Positions 10,352 to 19,317 are shown, counted from the stretch's first letter. The stretch is DNA of 35,725 bases from an uncultured Pelagibacteraceae bacterium (GCA_902593845.1 CACJJV010000012.1:1-35725), one strand, 5' to 3'. Notes: generated from the sequence alone by a model not told the origin. Numbers and translations: made by a program.

Positions 10352-10594
10352 TTATTGTGTCTCAATAATTTTGTAGTTTTCAATAACAAGATTAGCTAAA
10401 AGTTTTTTACACATATCTTCCACAAGATCTTTAGCTTTTTTTGGATCATTTTCTTTAACGTCAATTTCAAAATATTTTCCTTGTCTAACTTCATTGACAG
10501 AATTAAAACCCATACCATCTAATGTTTCATGGATTACTTTTCCTTGTGGATCTAAAACATCCTTTTTAAGAGTTATTACGGCAGAAACTTTCAT
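10352..10594 (-). CDS. purS: Phosphoribosylformylglycinamidine synthase subunit PurS
   Basis: An 80-residue PurS protein, recognisable by [38 protein letters not shown] and [18 protein letters not shown]. It bridges PurL and PurQ in the Gram-positive/alphaproteobacterial style complex. Its start codon overlaps the purC stop as ATGA (10591-10594), so it is translated in coupling with purC. Confidence 0.95.
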   Translation of the reverse strand: MKVSAVITLKKDVLDPQGKVIHETLDGMGFNSVNEVRQGKYFEIDVKENDPKKAKDLVEDMCKKLLANLVIENYKIIETQ

Positions 10595-11376
10595 TTTCGC
10601 TTCTTTTTAATTGAGGATAGTTTAGTTACATTCACTGCAGAAACGTTTGATTGCTCATGTAGAATTCCAAGTCTTTTGGCAACTTCGGTATACGCAGGTA
10701 ATAAATCTCCTAAATCTTTTCTAAATCTATCTTTATCAAGTTTTTTGTCAGTTGCAGAGTCCCACAATCTACAAGTATCAGGGCTTATTTCATCAGCCAA
10801 AATTATTTCTTTTCTACCATCAATTTTAGTTCGCCCAAATTCTAATTTAAAATCAATTAATTTTATTCCCACTCCTCTAAACATCCCAATCATAAAATCA
10901 TTAATTCTAAAAATAGTTTTTTTTATCTTTTCGATTTCTTTTTTATTTGCCCAATCAAACGCGTAAATATGATCCTCTGAAATCAATGGATCGCCAAGTT
11001 TGTCATCTTTCAAACAGTATTCAATTAAAGGTTCTTTTAGTACAGTTCCGTCTTCTATTCCAAGTCTTTTAGTCAAAGATCCTGTCGCAACATTCCGAAT
11101 AACAAATTCAATTGGAATTATTTCTACAAATTTAATTAATTGTTCTCTCATATTTAGTCGTTTGACTAAATGATTTTCAATACCAATTTGAGATAAATTT
11201 GTAAGAATATGTTCAGAAATTCTATTATTTAAAACTCCTTTACCCTCAATAGTAGTTCTTTTTTCATTATTAAAGGCTGTAGCATCATCTTTAAAGTATT
11301 GGATTACTAAATTTTTATCTGAGGTTGAATAAATTATCTTGGCTTTTCCCTCGTAAAGTTTTTTACCTTTTTTCAT
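10591..11376 (-). CDS. purC: Phosphoribosylaminoimidazole-succinocarboxamide (SAICAR) synthase
   Basis: A 261-residue SAICAR synthetase joining CAIR and aspartate at ATP expense in purine synthesis. The family blocks [48 protein letters not shown] and [14 protein letters not shown] are all present. It overlaps the purB stop by one base and purS by four. The C-terminal 30 residues are lysine-rich and less conserved. Confidence 0.97.
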   Translation of the reverse strand: MKKGKKLYEGKAKIIYSTSDKNLVIQYFKDDATAFNNEKRTTIEGKGVLNNRISEHILTNLSQIGIENHLVKRLNMREQLIKFVEIIPIEFVIRNVATGSLTKRLGIEDGTVLKEPLIEYCLKDDKLGDPLISEDHIYAFDWANKKEIEKIKKTIFRINDFMIGMFRGVGIKLIDFKLEFGRTKIDGRKEIILADEISPDTCRLWDSATDKKLDKDRFRKDLGDLLPAYTEVAKRLGILHEQSNVSAVNVTKLSSIKKKRK

Positions 11377-12668
11377 TATTTGAAAACCCGCCTGAAAATT
11401 AGATTTACATTTTTAAAATGTTTAGAATAACTAAAGATAGACTTTAACTTTTTAATTGAAATTTTACTCATTATTAACTTGTCAGACTGAATAACATTAA
11501 ACAAATCTAAATTTTCAGCAAAACATTTTTTTGCATATCCCTGTACTAACTTATAGGATTTTTCTCTTGTGATACCAGTTTTTGTCAGTTCTAGCATCAC
11601 TTCTTGTGAAAAAATTAGCCCTTTAGTAAGATTAAGATTTTCTAGCATTTTTTTTGGATAAACAATCATATTATCTAAAACACTTGCTAATCTTACCAGT
11701 GCAAAGTCTAGAGTAATATTTGCATCAGGACCAATATTTCTCTCTACACTTGAATGTGAAATATCTCTTTCATGCCAAAGTGCAATATTTTCAAGTGCTG
11801 GAACAACAGAACTTCTTACCATTCTTGCAAGTCCGGTTAAATTTTCACTTAAAATTGGATTTTTTTTATGGGGCATTGCAGATGAACCCTTTTGGCTTTT
11901 AGAAAAATATTCTTGCAGTTCATAAACTTCTGATCTTTGTAAATGTCTTATTTCTATAGCTACTCTTTCTATACTTCCTGCGATAATTCCCAATACTGAA
12001 AAATAAAATGCATGTCGATCTCTAGGGATAATTTGAGTAGAGATTGGTTCAACTTTTAATCCAAGTTTTTTTGCAACATGTTTTTCAACATTAGGGTTTA
12101 CATTTGCAAATGTTCCAACAGCTCCAGAAATTGCACAAGTTGATATTTGATCTATAGCATAAACTAATCTTTCTCTATTTCTTTTAAACTCTTCATAAAA
12201 GGAAGCTAATTTTAATCCAAATGTTATTGGCTCAGCATGAATTCCATGACTACGACCTATGCAAGGAGTAAATTTATATTTTCTAGCTTGTTTTTTTAAT
12301 ACTTTTAAAATTTGATCTATGTCTTTTAAGATAATTTTACCTGACTGAGCTAATTGAATATTAAAACTTGTGTCTACTACATCTGATGAAGTCATGCCAA
12401 GATGAAGGTATCTAGCTTTAATTCCTGCCTTTTCAGTTATGGAGGTTAAAAAAGCAATTACATCATGTTTAACTTTACTTTCGATTTGATGAATTCTTTT
12501 TACATTTATCCTAGCTTTTTTTCTAACTATTGATGAGACACCTTTTGGAATTTGACCAAGTTTTTCCATTGCTTGAGCTGCAGCAATTTCAACATCCAGC
12601 CATATTTTGTATTTATTTTCCTCAGACCAAATATCTGTCAATTCTTTTCGAGAGTATCTTTTAATCAT
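11376..12668 (-). CDS. purB: Adenylosuccinate lyase
   Basis: A 430-residue fumarase/aspartase-superfamily lyase that acts twice in purine synthesis (SAICAR to AICAR, and adenylosuccinate to AMP). The superfamily signature [12 protein letters not shown] is intact, along with the [13 protein letters not shown] and [10 protein letters not shown] blocks carrying catalytic residues. Start ATG is 3 nt after the map stop. Normal length and no defects seen. Confidence 0.97.
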   Translation of the reverse strand: MIKRYSRKELTDIWSEENKYKIWLDVEIAAAQAMEKLGQIPKGVSSIVRKKARINVKRIHQIESKVKHDVIAFLTSITEKAGIKARYLHLGMTSSDVVDTSFNIQLAQSGKIILKDIDQILKVLKKQARKYKFTPCIGRSHGIHAEPITFGLKLASFYEEFKRNRERLVYAIDQISTCAISGAVGTFANVNPNVEKHVAKKLGLKVEPISTQIIPRDRHAFYFSVLGIIAGSIERVAIEIRHLQRSEVYELQEYFSKSQKGSSAMPHKKNPILSENLTGLARMVRSSVVPALENIALWHERDISHSSVERNIGPDANITLDFALVRLASVLDNMIVYPKKMLENLNLTKGLIFSQEVMLELTKTGITREKSYKLVQGYAKKCFAENLDLFNVIQSDKLIMSKISIKKLKSIFSYSKHFKNVNLIFRRVFK

Positions 12669-12671
12669 TAA

Positions 12672-13445
12672 TTATAAGTATGGGGGCTTTGAATAACCTT
12701 TAGCAGATTCTGTAAATATTTCATAACCATTTTCAGTAATTCCAACAGTATGCTCAAATTGTGCAGATAAAGATTTGTCTTTTGTTACTGCAGTCCACCC
12801 ATCATTAAGCATTTTTACATTAAATTTACCAGCATTAATCATTGGTTCTATTGTAAATGTCATCCCAGGTTTTAATTCCATACCTGTATTCTTTGTTCCA
12901 TAATGTAAAATGTTTGGTGGTTCATGAAATGATGTACCTATCCCATGACCACAAAAATCTTTAACTACAGAAAATCCTTTCTCTTCAATATAAGATTGAA
13001 TTTCATGTCCTATATCTCCAAGCTTAATACCAGGTTTTAAGATGGATATTGCTTTCATCATAGACTGATAAGTTGCATCAATTAGATTATTTAATTTTAC
13101 CGAGGTTTTTCCAATACAAAACATTCTACTTGTATCTCCATAATGTTCATTAATGATAGCAGTTACATCTACATTAAGGGCATCTCCTTCAACTAAAACT
13201 CTATCCTCTGAAGGCACACCATGACACACAACATGATTAAGAGATGTACATAAAGATTTAGTAAAACCACGATAGTAAAGTGGAGCAGAGTGGCCACCAT
13301 TATCTCTTATGAACTCATAGCCAAGCTTATCTATGTAAGCTGTTGAAACACCTTCTTTAATATTTTCTGTTAACATGTCTAAAGTTTGTGAAGCTAACTT
13401 TCCAGCTATTCTCATTTTTTCAAATTTTTCAGTGTAATTACTCAT
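12672..13445 (-). CDS. map: Type I methionine aminopeptidase
   Basis: A 257-residue metallo-aminopeptidase that removes N-terminal formyl-stripped methionine. The metal-binding residues are visible in order: Asp in ALNVDVTAIINEHYGDTSR (two Asp), His in FCGHGIGTSFHEPPNILHYG, Glu in MTFTIEPMIN, and the final Glu in SAQFEHTVGITENG. The ATG at 13445 is preferred over an in-frame TTG one codon earlier. It overlaps the end of sfsA by 8 nt, which ties it to the sfsA-purine operon. Confidence 0.96.
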   Translation of the reverse strand: MSNYTEKFEKMRIAGKLASQTLDMLTENIKEGVSTAYIDKLGYEFIRDNGGHSAPLYYRGFTKSLCTSLNHVVCHGVPSEDRVLVEGDALNVDVTAIINEHYGDTSRMFCIGKTSVKLNNLIDATYQSMMKAISILKPGIKLGDIGHEIQSYIEEKGFSVVKDFCGHGIGTSFHEPPNILHYGTKNTGMELKPGMTFTIEPMINAGKFNVKMLNDGWTAVTKDKSLSAQFEHTVGITENGYEIFTESAKGYSKPPYL

Positions 13446-14136
13446 CAATAATCTTTATTTTTTTATCAATATAAATTTTTTTAGAACTAATGTTACATCT
13501 ATAAGCCAAAAAGTTTACACCAGCTTTTTTAGCTATTAAATAATTTTCATAGTACTTACTATCAATATCCTTTGCTATTTTAAAATACTCCATATTTTGT
13601 ATTTGTACTAAAAATATTAAATAAGATTTATAGCCTTTCTTTATGGCATCAATAAGGGTGAGTAAATGTTTTGATCCCCTAGTAGTAATAGCATCTGGGA
13701 ACTCAGCTGTTTTTTCATCTCTAAAAAGAGTAACATTCTTCACTTCTAGAAAACTTTTTTGACCTTTTTTTTCAATTAAAAAATCAAATCTAGTCTCTTT
13801 ATTAAAAAAAACTTCTGAATTAATCTTATCGTTATTTTTGAATTCCTTGATGAGGTTATTATTTAATCCGTGGTGTACAATTTTATTCGCTCTATGAGTA
13901 TTTATTCCGACAAAGTTTTTTTTGGCCTTAATAATTTCTAGACCATATTTTAACTTTCTTTTTGGATCATCATGCTTGAATAAATGCACTTCATTACCTT
14001 CATCTAGCAAACCTTTCATAGATCCAGTATTTGGACAATGTGCAGTGACAATTTCTTTATTTAGATTTACATCAACAAAAAAACGCTTATATCTTTTGAT
14101 TAATTTGCCTTTTAATAAAGACTTGGTAAATTCCAT
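13438..14136 (-). CDS. sfsA: SfsA family DNA-binding/nuclease-like protein
   Basis: A 232-residue SfsA homologue (sugar fermentation stimulation protein). Typical features are LIKRYKRFFVDV at the N-terminus with an OB-like fold region, TAHCPNTGSMKGLL, and the PD-(D/E)XK-like core FDFLIEKKGQKSFLEVKNVTL followed by AEFPDAITTRGSKHL. The family has nucleic-acid binding and predicted nuclease features, but its cellular role is poorly defined. The start is set at 14136: homology begins there, and a perfect TATAAT lies 6 nt upstream; 12 further upstream codons in frame would run into the divergent gene. First gene of the nine-gene minus-strand operon. Confidence 0.88.
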   Translation of the reverse strand: MEFTKSLLKGKLIKRYKRFFVDVNLNKEIVTAHCPNTGSMKGLLDEGNEVHLFKHDDPKRKLKYGLEIIKAKKNFVGINTHRANKIVHHGLNNNLIKEFKNNDKINSEVFFNKETRFDFLIEKKGQKSFLEVKNVTLFRDEKTAEFPDAITTRGSKHLLTLIDAIKKGYKSYLIFLVQIQNMEYFKIAKDIDSKYYENYLIAKKAGVNFLAYRCNISSKKIYIDKKIKIIDE

Positions 14137-14172
14137 ATTCGAATTATACATATAAAATGAGTAAAAACACAA
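14123..14172. promoter_or_regulatory. Overlapping divergent promoters of sfsA and cinA
   Basis: Only 20 bp (14137-14156) separate the two start codons. On the minus strand a perfect TATAAT occupies 14148-14143, leaving 6 nt before the sfsA ATG. On the plus strand TATACA occupies 14145-14150, also leaving 6 nt before the cinA ATG. Candidate -35 boxes lie inside the opposite gene: TTGGTA at 14123-14128 (plus, 16-bp spacer) and a weak TTGTGT at 14172-14167 (minus, 18-bp spacer). Both mRNAs would therefore be leaderless, and the two -10 elements overlap by 4 bp, so RNA polymerase could occupy only one at a time. Confidence 0.55.
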
Positions 14173-14906
14173 AAGTAAATGCTGCGATATTAATTATCGG
14201 TAACGAAATTCTTTCTGGTCGAACTCAAGACACTAACACGAGCACTTTAGCAACATGGTTAAATTCTATTGGTGTAAAAGTAAATGAGGTAAGAATAATT
14301 CCTGATCAGGAAGATATAATTGTAGAGACACTAAACCTTATGAGGAAATCTAATAATTATGTTTTCACAACTGGTGGTATCGGCCCAACACATGATGACA
14401 TAACCGCTCAATCAGTAGCAAAAGCTTTTGGTCTTAAATACGAACTTCATAAAGAAGGATATAAAATATTAGAAGCTTATTACCAGCCAGGTGAGTTTAA
14501 TGAAGGAAGACAAAAAATGATTTGGATGCCAGCAAATGCAGATTTAATTCTTAATCCAACAAGTGGAGCTCCTGGTTTTAGCGTAGAAAATGTTTTTTGT
14601 TTACCGGGGGTACCATCAATAATGAAATCGATGTTGGGCGGACTAAAAAATAAGATTGTGGGGGGTGACCCTATCTTAAGTCACACTATTAGCTTAAAAA
14701 CAGTAGAAAGTGAAATTGCAAACTCTTTAACAAAAGTACAAGAGGAAAATCAAGATGTTGAGATAGGAAGCTATCCATTTTTCCATGCTGGCAAACTTGG
14801 AGTTTCAATAGTGCTTCGTTCAGAGAATCAATCTAAAATCGATCAATGTAATTCTCAAATATTAAAATTTGTTAGTGATAAAAAAATAGAAGTTGTCGAT
14901 AGATAA
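14157..14906 (+). CDS. cinA: CinA/MoCF-domain protein (molybdopterin-binding-like)
   Basis: A 249-residue protein consisting of the MoaB/Mog-like 'molybdopterin-binding' domain found at the N-terminus of CinA. The typical blocks are ILIIGNEILSGRTQDTNT near residue 11 and FTTGGIGPTHDDITAQSVA near residue 75. The C-terminal amidohydrolase (PncC) domain of full-length CinA, about 160 residues, is absent. Stand-alone versions are common in alphaproteobacteria, so I do not read this as a truncation. In other species the domain is linked to ADP-ribose pyrophosphatase/NMN metabolism; the role here is open. It abuts the next gene with no spacer. Confidence 0.8.
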   Translation: MSKNTKVNAAILIIGNEILSGRTQDTNTSTLATWLNSIGVKVNEVRIIPDQEDIIVETLNLMRKSNNYVFTTGGIGPTHDDITAQSVAKAFGLKYELHKEGYKILEAYYQPGEFNEGRQKMIWMPANADLILNPTSGAPGFSVENVFCLPGVPSIMKSMLGGLKNKIVGGDPILSHTISLKTVESEIANSLTKVQEENQDVEIGSYPFFHAGKLGVSIVLRSENQSKIDQCNSQILKFVSDKKIEVVDR

Positions 14907-15308
14907 ATGCTTTATTTTGCTTACGGAAGTAATCTTCATCATTTTCAAATGAAGAGAAGATGTAAAGATAGTACTTTTATAAAAAAGATTAATCTTAAGG
15001 ATTTTAGATTAACTTTTAGAAGCAAGTATAGAGCCGCTGATATTGAACCAAAAAAAAATTCCATAGTACCGGGTGGCTTATTTGAAATTTCCAAGAGTGA
15101 TGAAAAAAAACTCGATGTCTACGAGGATTATCCAATTTTATATAAAAAATATTATTTTTTGTATGAGGGTAAAAAAGTAATGACTTATACCATGACAAAA
15201 AAAACGCCATTTAGGTTTCCTACAGAAAGATATCTAAATGTAATCAAGCATGGGTACAAAGATTGTAAACTGAATATAAAATATTTAGAAAAAGCTCTTG
15301 TTGAATAA
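14907..15308 (+). CDS. Gamma-glutamylcyclotransferase-like protein
   Basis: A 133-residue protein of the gamma-glutamylcyclotransferase (AIG2/GGCT-like) fold. The family motif YFAYGSNLH is at residues 3-11, and an acidic residue in the DVYEDYP segment corresponds to the expected catalytic Glu. Members open gamma-glutamyl amides to give 5-oxoproline and an amine or amino acid; the actual substrate cannot be told from sequence. Starts directly after the cinA stop, probably co-transcribed. Its stop is 5 nt from the stop of the convergent ATP-grasp gene. Confidence 0.75.
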   Translation: MLYFAYGSNLHHFQMKRRCKDSTFIKKINLKDFRLTFRSKYRAADIEPKKNSIVPGGLFEISKSDEKKLDVYEDYPILYKKYYFLYEGKKVMTYTMTKKTPFRFPTERYLNVIKHGYKDCKLNIKYLEKALVE

Positions 15309-15313
15309 ATATT

Positions 15314-16756
15314 TTAACCAACAATTAAAGTGTCCTTGGATCCACCACCTTGTGAACTATTTACAATAGTACTACCCTTTCTCAAAGCTACTCTTGTTAG
15401 TCCACCTGAAGTTACATAATTTGATTTTCCTGTTAAAACGAATGGTCTTAAATCAACATGCCTTGGTTCTATATTATTATCGGTAATGGTTGGTCCTGTT
15501 GACAGTACTTCTAATGGTTGAGCAATAAATTCTCTTGGATTTTTTAAAATTTTTTGTTTTACCTCTTCAATTTCTTTTTTAGGCGCCTTGGGTCCTATCA
15601 TTAATCCATAACCACCTGAGGCATTTGCCGGTTTTACAACTAACTTGGATAGATTTTCTAAAACATATTTTTTTTGTTGTTCTTCATGACATAAATATGT
15701 CTCAACTTGATTTAATAGAGGTTGTTCACCCAGATAATAAGTTATCATTTTATTAACATATGAATAGACAACTTTATCATCTGCAACACCTGTTCCTATT
15801 GCATTTAAGATACCAACATTTTTTTTTAACCAGCACTTAAATAAACCTGGTACTCCAATTAAAGACTCTTTATTAAATACTTTGGGATCTAGAAAACTGT
15901 CATCAAGTCTTCTGTATATACAGTCAACTTTAAGAGGCCCTTTAACAGTTTTCATATAAACATTATCATCTTCAACAAAAAGATCTTTACCTTCAACTAA
16001 AGCTATTCCCATTTGCTCTGCTAAAAATGAGTGTTCAAAGTAAGCAGAGTTATAAATTCCTGGAGTTAAAACAACCATATGGGGATTAGCAGTCTTTTTT
16101 GGAATACATTCAACCATACAATTATATAATTTATTAGTGTATTGGTGGATTGATGAAACTTTGTATCTAGTAAATAACTCTGGGAAAACATCTCTCATAA
16201 CCATTCTGTTCTCCAGCATATATGAAACACCTGATGGTACTCTTAAATTGTCTTCAAGAACTAGGTATTCTCCATTTTTGTTTCTAATCAAATCGATCCC
16301 AGATATATTTGACCAAGCTTTAAATTTTGGTGAAAAACCTTCACACTGTTTTATATAGTATGGTGATTTAAGAATGATATCTTCAGGGATTATTTTGTCT
16401 TTAAAAATTTTTTTTTGATTGTAGATGTCATCAATAAAAAGATTTAAAGCTTTAGCTCTTTGTTTTAAGCCTTTTGAAATTTTGTTCCAAGCAGATTTAG
16501 GTATTATTCTTGGAATAATATCTAAAGGCCATTTTTTTTCTTCAGCTCTATTATTAGCAGCATATACTCTAAAATTTATTCCTCTTGCGCTAATCGTACT
16601 CTGACAATTTTTTTCAATTTCTTGCAATTTCTTTTTGCCGTACTTTTCTAAAATTCCAGATATTATTTTTGCGTGCTTTCTAAGTTTGTTATCTGCAGTA
16701 AAATAACCATCATATGCATTTTTAGCGTTATAATCTTTCCATAATTTAGAAGTCAT
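15314..16756 (-). CDS. Circularly permuted ATP-grasp protein (COG2308 type)
   Basis: A 480-residue protein of the circularly permuted ATP-grasp family (DUF404/DUF407). Characteristic stretches are YDGYFTADNKLRKH at the N-terminus, FINI/LFIDDIYN-type segment LNLFIDDIYN, GIDLIRNKNGEYLVLEDNLR (nucleotide/Mg-binding block), PSGVSYMLENR, TPGIYNSAYFEHSFLAEQMG, VVKPANASGGYGLMIGP and the C-terminal LTRVALRKGS. The family is predicted to form amide/peptide bonds, and in many bacteria is encoded with an alpha-E protein, a transglutaminase-like protease and the proteasome-like Anbu. Here it is divergent from anbu, but neither of the other two partners is in the window. Product unknown. Confidence 0.85.
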   Translation of the reverse strand: MTSKLWKDYNAKNAYDGYFTADNKLRKHAKIISGILEKYGKKKLQEIEKNCQSTISARGINFRVYAANNRAEEKKWPLDIIPRIIPKSAWNKISKGLKQRAKALNLFIDDIYNQKKIFKDKIIPEDIILKSPYYIKQCEGFSPKFKAWSNISGIDLIRNKNGEYLVLEDNLRVPSGVSYMLENRMVMRDVFPELFTRYKVSSIHQYTNKLYNCMVECIPKKTANPHMVVLTPGIYNSAYFEHSFLAEQMGIALVEGKDLFVEDDNVYMKTVKGPLKVDCIYRRLDDSFLDPKVFNKESLIGVPGLFKCWLKKNVGILNAIGTGVADDKVVYSYVNKMITYYLGEQPLLNQVETYLCHEEQQKKYVLENLSKLVVKPANASGGYGLMIGPKAPKKEIEEVKQKILKNPREFIAQPLEVLSTGPTITDNNIEPRHVDLRPFVLTGKSNYVTSGGLTRVALRKGSTIVNSSQGGGSKDTLIVG

Positions 16757-16792
16757 TCAGTATTTTCAAATTTTAAACTAATTTATTCAATT

Positions 16793-16860
16793 GTATAATT
16801 GTTATACCTGTTATGTAAGAAATAGATTATACATTAAGCAAATTTATAAATATTGCTTAA
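16793..16860. promoter_or_regulatory. Two inverted repeats in the ATP-grasp/anbu divergent region
   Basis: The 109-bp region between the divergent starts holds two perfect dyads. GTATAA (16793-16798) and TTATAC (16802-16807) are separated by 3 nt and include TATAAT. TTAAGCAA (16834-16841) and TTGCTTAA (16853-16860) are separated by 11 nt; the second arm ends 5 nt before the anbu ATG and the arms frame TATAAA (16845-16850), a possible -10. Placement suggests operators or an mRNA hairpin next to the start codon. No protein partner can be named. Confidence 0.45.
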
Positions 16861-16865
16861 AGATT

Positions 16866-17591
16866 ATGACTTATTGTATTGGTATAAAAGCAAACGATGG
16901 TCTAGTTTTTGCTTCAGATTCAAGAACGAACGCTGGCTTAGATAACGTAAACATTTACTCTAAAATGTTTACTTATGATGTTGGTGATAGAACAATAATT
17001 ATCGTTACTTCAGGAAATTTAGGTACCTCACAAGCTGTATATAAGTCTATTGAAAAAGATTTAAAAGATACGTCAGGAATTATAAATTTAAATACTTGTA
17101 AAGATTTTGATCAAATTGCTTCCTATGTTGGGTCCTTAAATGTTGAACATTCAATGCCAAAAGGAATTAACACTGATACAGTTTTATTAGGATCAACTTT
17201 TATAGTCGGTGGACAAATTAAAGATCAACCTATGGAACTTTATTTAGTTTATCCACAGGGTAATTATATCAAACCAGCAGATAGCAAACCATATTTAGTA
17301 ATTGGTGAGGTTAAATATGGCAAGCCAATTTTAGATAGAGTAATTAAACCTGATGTTTCAATTGGAGATGCTTCTAGATGTGCCTTAATTTCAATTGATT
17401 CAACTTTAAAAAGTGACTTAACTGTTGGGCCACCAATTGATTTTGTAGTTTATAAAAAAGATGGATATAAAATTCTTTCCCAAAAATGCTTAAATATAAC
17501 TGATGATGAATATTCAAAAGTATGCAATCAATGGTCAGATGGTATTTTTAAAATTTTTAATTCTTTCCCAAGATTTGATTGGGAAAAATAA
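16866..17591 (+). CDS. anbu: Anbu, bacterial proteasome-homologue peptidase
   Basis: A 241-residue NTN-hydrolase of the Anbu (ancestral beta-subunit, COG3484) family. The N-terminus MTYCIGIKANDGLVFASDSR is the family hallmark: after Met removal Thr1 would be the nucleophile, with Asp in ASDSR and Lys in YSKMF completing the proteasome-type site. Known Anbu proteins assemble into helical or open-ring oligomers, with uncertain peptidase activity. I start at 16866 because upstream in-frame codons (from 16791) would bury Thr1 and destroy the catalytic N-terminus. Divergent from the circularly permuted ATP-grasp gene; its stop is 1 nt from the stop of the convergent phosphorylase gene. Confidence 0.9.
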   Translation: MTYCIGIKANDGLVFASDSRTNAGLDNVNIYSKMFTYDVGDRTIIIVTSGNLGTSQAVYKSIEKDLKDTSGIINLNTCKDFDQIASYVGSLNVEHSMPKGINTDTVLLGSTFIVGGQIKDQPMELYLVYPQGNYIKPADSKPYLVIGEVKYGKPILDRVIKPDVSIGDASRCALISIDSTLKSDLTVGPPIDFVVYKKDGYKILSQKCLNITDDEYSKVCNQWSDGIFKIFNSFPRFDWEK

Positions 17592-17592
17592 T

Positions 17593-19317
17593 TTATCTAT
17601 TAGACAACCAGATTGTTTGACAAGGATCTAGTTTAATTTTTTTATCAAGTGTAAAAAATGTTTTTCTACCAAGTAAATCTCTATATTTAATCAAATTTTT
17701 ATTAATTTTAATATATTGTAATTTAGTAGAAAGATTTGTGATACAGATTATAGTTTGTTTTTTATCTAAACTAATTCTTTCATAACAAAAAATTTTAGAC
17801 CCTAGATTGATATTTAATCTTTTAGCATTAGGATGAAATGCTTTTTGTTTTCTCTTTATTTCTAATAATTTTCCAAGATTTTGATAAAAAATACTTTGTT
17901 TAGAGTTTTTATTGTTTAATTTTTTTTTAATATTTTCATAACTCCATTTATATCTATTAATGTCTCTATTATTCCCTGTAATTACATATTTTGCTTCATC
18001 ATTAGATTTGCCAAATAAAGAGTTGAAATAAATAGCTGGAACACCCTCAAAAGAAATCATTATTGCATGAGCTGCAATATATCGTTCTAAAAAAAATTTC
18101 CCATTAGGATCAGTATCTGATTTTTTTAATGCATCAAAAACAGTGATATTAGCTTCATAAACTTTTTTAGATTTATTTTGAACTTTTCTATACGAAAATT
18201 TTGAACCATTTTTTTTTAGTCTTTTAAGAAAATTATTTAATGATCTTTCGTTCAATATTCCCTCAGTGGGCCTCATGCCAATACCATCATGTGATGCAAT
18301 AAAATTTAAATAACTATTCTGTAATTTAGCATTGGGAAGTTTTTTACTCCATTTATTGAGATAAGAACTATTTTCAAATAAAAAAGCATGAATTAATAAG
18401 GGCGGAAGAGAAAAATTATAAATCCAGTTAGCTTCATCATTTTTACCAAAATAACTTAAATTTTCTTTTTCTGGCAAATTTGTTTCTGTAATGATTATAG
18501 TTTCAACGTTTAAGAGATTACTGATAAGTCTCAACAGTTTTACTATTTCATGTGTTTGTTTTAAATTTATACAGTTGGTTCCATTTTTTTTCCAAAGATA
18601 AGCAATAGCATCTAATCTGAAAATTGTGACTCCATTGCTAACGAGGTGAACCATGATTTTAATAAATCTAAGAAGCACTGATGGGTTCTTAAAATCTAAA
18701 TCTATTTGATCAGCACTAAAAGTTCGCCATAAAAAATCTGATTTTCCAAAGATATCTATTTTTTTTAATAATTTGTGATCTCTTGGTCTTACCACTTTAG
18801 ATGTGTTGAACTTAGAATTAACTGTTAAAAAATAATCTTTGCCAGGTCTTTTTTTTTTAAGAAAATTTTTGAACCACAAACCTCTAGCTGATGAGTGATT
18901 AATTACAATATCGGCCATCACATGACTAGATTTTGAAATCTTTTTTATATCGGACCAACTACCTATTCTTTTTTCAATCTTATAATGATCTTTTACAGCA
19001 AAACCACTATCACTACTGGAAGGATAGAAAGGTAAAAAATGAATAGCATCAAAGTATTTTTTTAAATTTTTCTTAAAAAAATTTTGAAAAACTTGAATAG
19101 AATTTTTTTGATTTGAATTAATGTTATCTCCATAACATATTACTAATGAAGTTTTTTCTGAGATAGTAAGTTTTTTTTTTGAATTATTTTGATTAAATTT
19201 TTTGATTATTTGTATTATTTGATCTTTTAAATGATCAATATCTCTTCCATTTAAAGAAGTTTTATAAATATTCCTTAGTATAGAACTAATCTTTTTTTGG
19301 TTTTTCTGAAATAGCAT
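17593..19317 (-). CDS. GH13_18 phosphorylase, probably glucosylglycerate phosphorylase
   Basis: A 574-residue alpha-amylase-superfamily enzyme of the sucrose phosphorylase subfamily. The nucleophile Asp is about D236 (FRLDAIAYLWKKNGT), the acid/base Glu about E278 (IITETNLPE), and the transition-state Asp about D344 (ASHDGIGMRP). The RLDAIAYLWK version and the linkage to glucosylglycerate synthesis genes favour glucosylglycerate phosphorylase (glucosylglycerate + phosphate to glucose-1-phosphate + glycerate) over sucrose phosphorylase. It overlaps gpgS by one base (TAATG). Cytoplasmic: no signal peptide. Sucrose or other glucosides remain possible substrates. Confidence 0.78.
   Translation of the reverse strand: MLFQKNQKKISSILRNIYKTSLNGRDIDHLKDQIIQIIKKFNQNNSKKKLTISEKTSLVICYGDNINSNQKNSIQVFQNFFKKNLKKYFDAIHFLPFYPSSSDSGFAVKDHYKIEKRIGSWSDIKKISKSSHVMADIVINHSSARGLWFKNFLKKKRPGKDYFLTVNSKFNTSKVVRPRDHKLLKKIDIFGKSDFLWRTFSADQIDLDFKNPSVLLRFIKIMVHLVSNGVTIFRLDAIAYLWKKNGTNCINLKQTHEIVKLLRLISNLLNVETIIITETNLPEKENLSYFGKNDEANWIYNFSLPPLLIHAFLFENSSYLNKWSKKLPNAKLQNSYLNFIASHDGIGMRPTEGILNERSLNNFLKRLKKNGSKFSYRKVQNKSKKVYEANITVFDALKKSDTDPNGKFFLERYIAAHAIMISFEGVPAIYFNSLFGKSNDEAKYVITGNNRDINRYKWSYENIKKKLNNKNSKQSIFYQNLGKLLEIKRKQKAFHPNAKRLNINLGSKIFCYERISLDKKQTIICITNLSTKLQYIKINKNLIKYRDLLGRKTFFTLDKKIKLDPCQTIWLSNR

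Noticed and set aside
14157..14906. CinA as a truncated pseudogene because the PncC domain is missing.
   Set aside because: The MoCF domain is complete, and single-domain forms are common; the next gene abuts without any leftover PncC sequence.
16791..16865. An N-terminal extension of anbu (25 residues, from an ATG at 16791).
   Set aside because: It would bury the catalytic Thr of MTYCIGI and runs through the dyads of the divergent promoter region.
17593..19317. Calling the GH13 enzyme a plain sucrose phosphorylase or amylase.
   Set aside because: The RLDAIAYLWK active-site version and the adjoining gpgS/gpgP genes favour glucosylglycerate; no secretion signal supports a secreted amylase.
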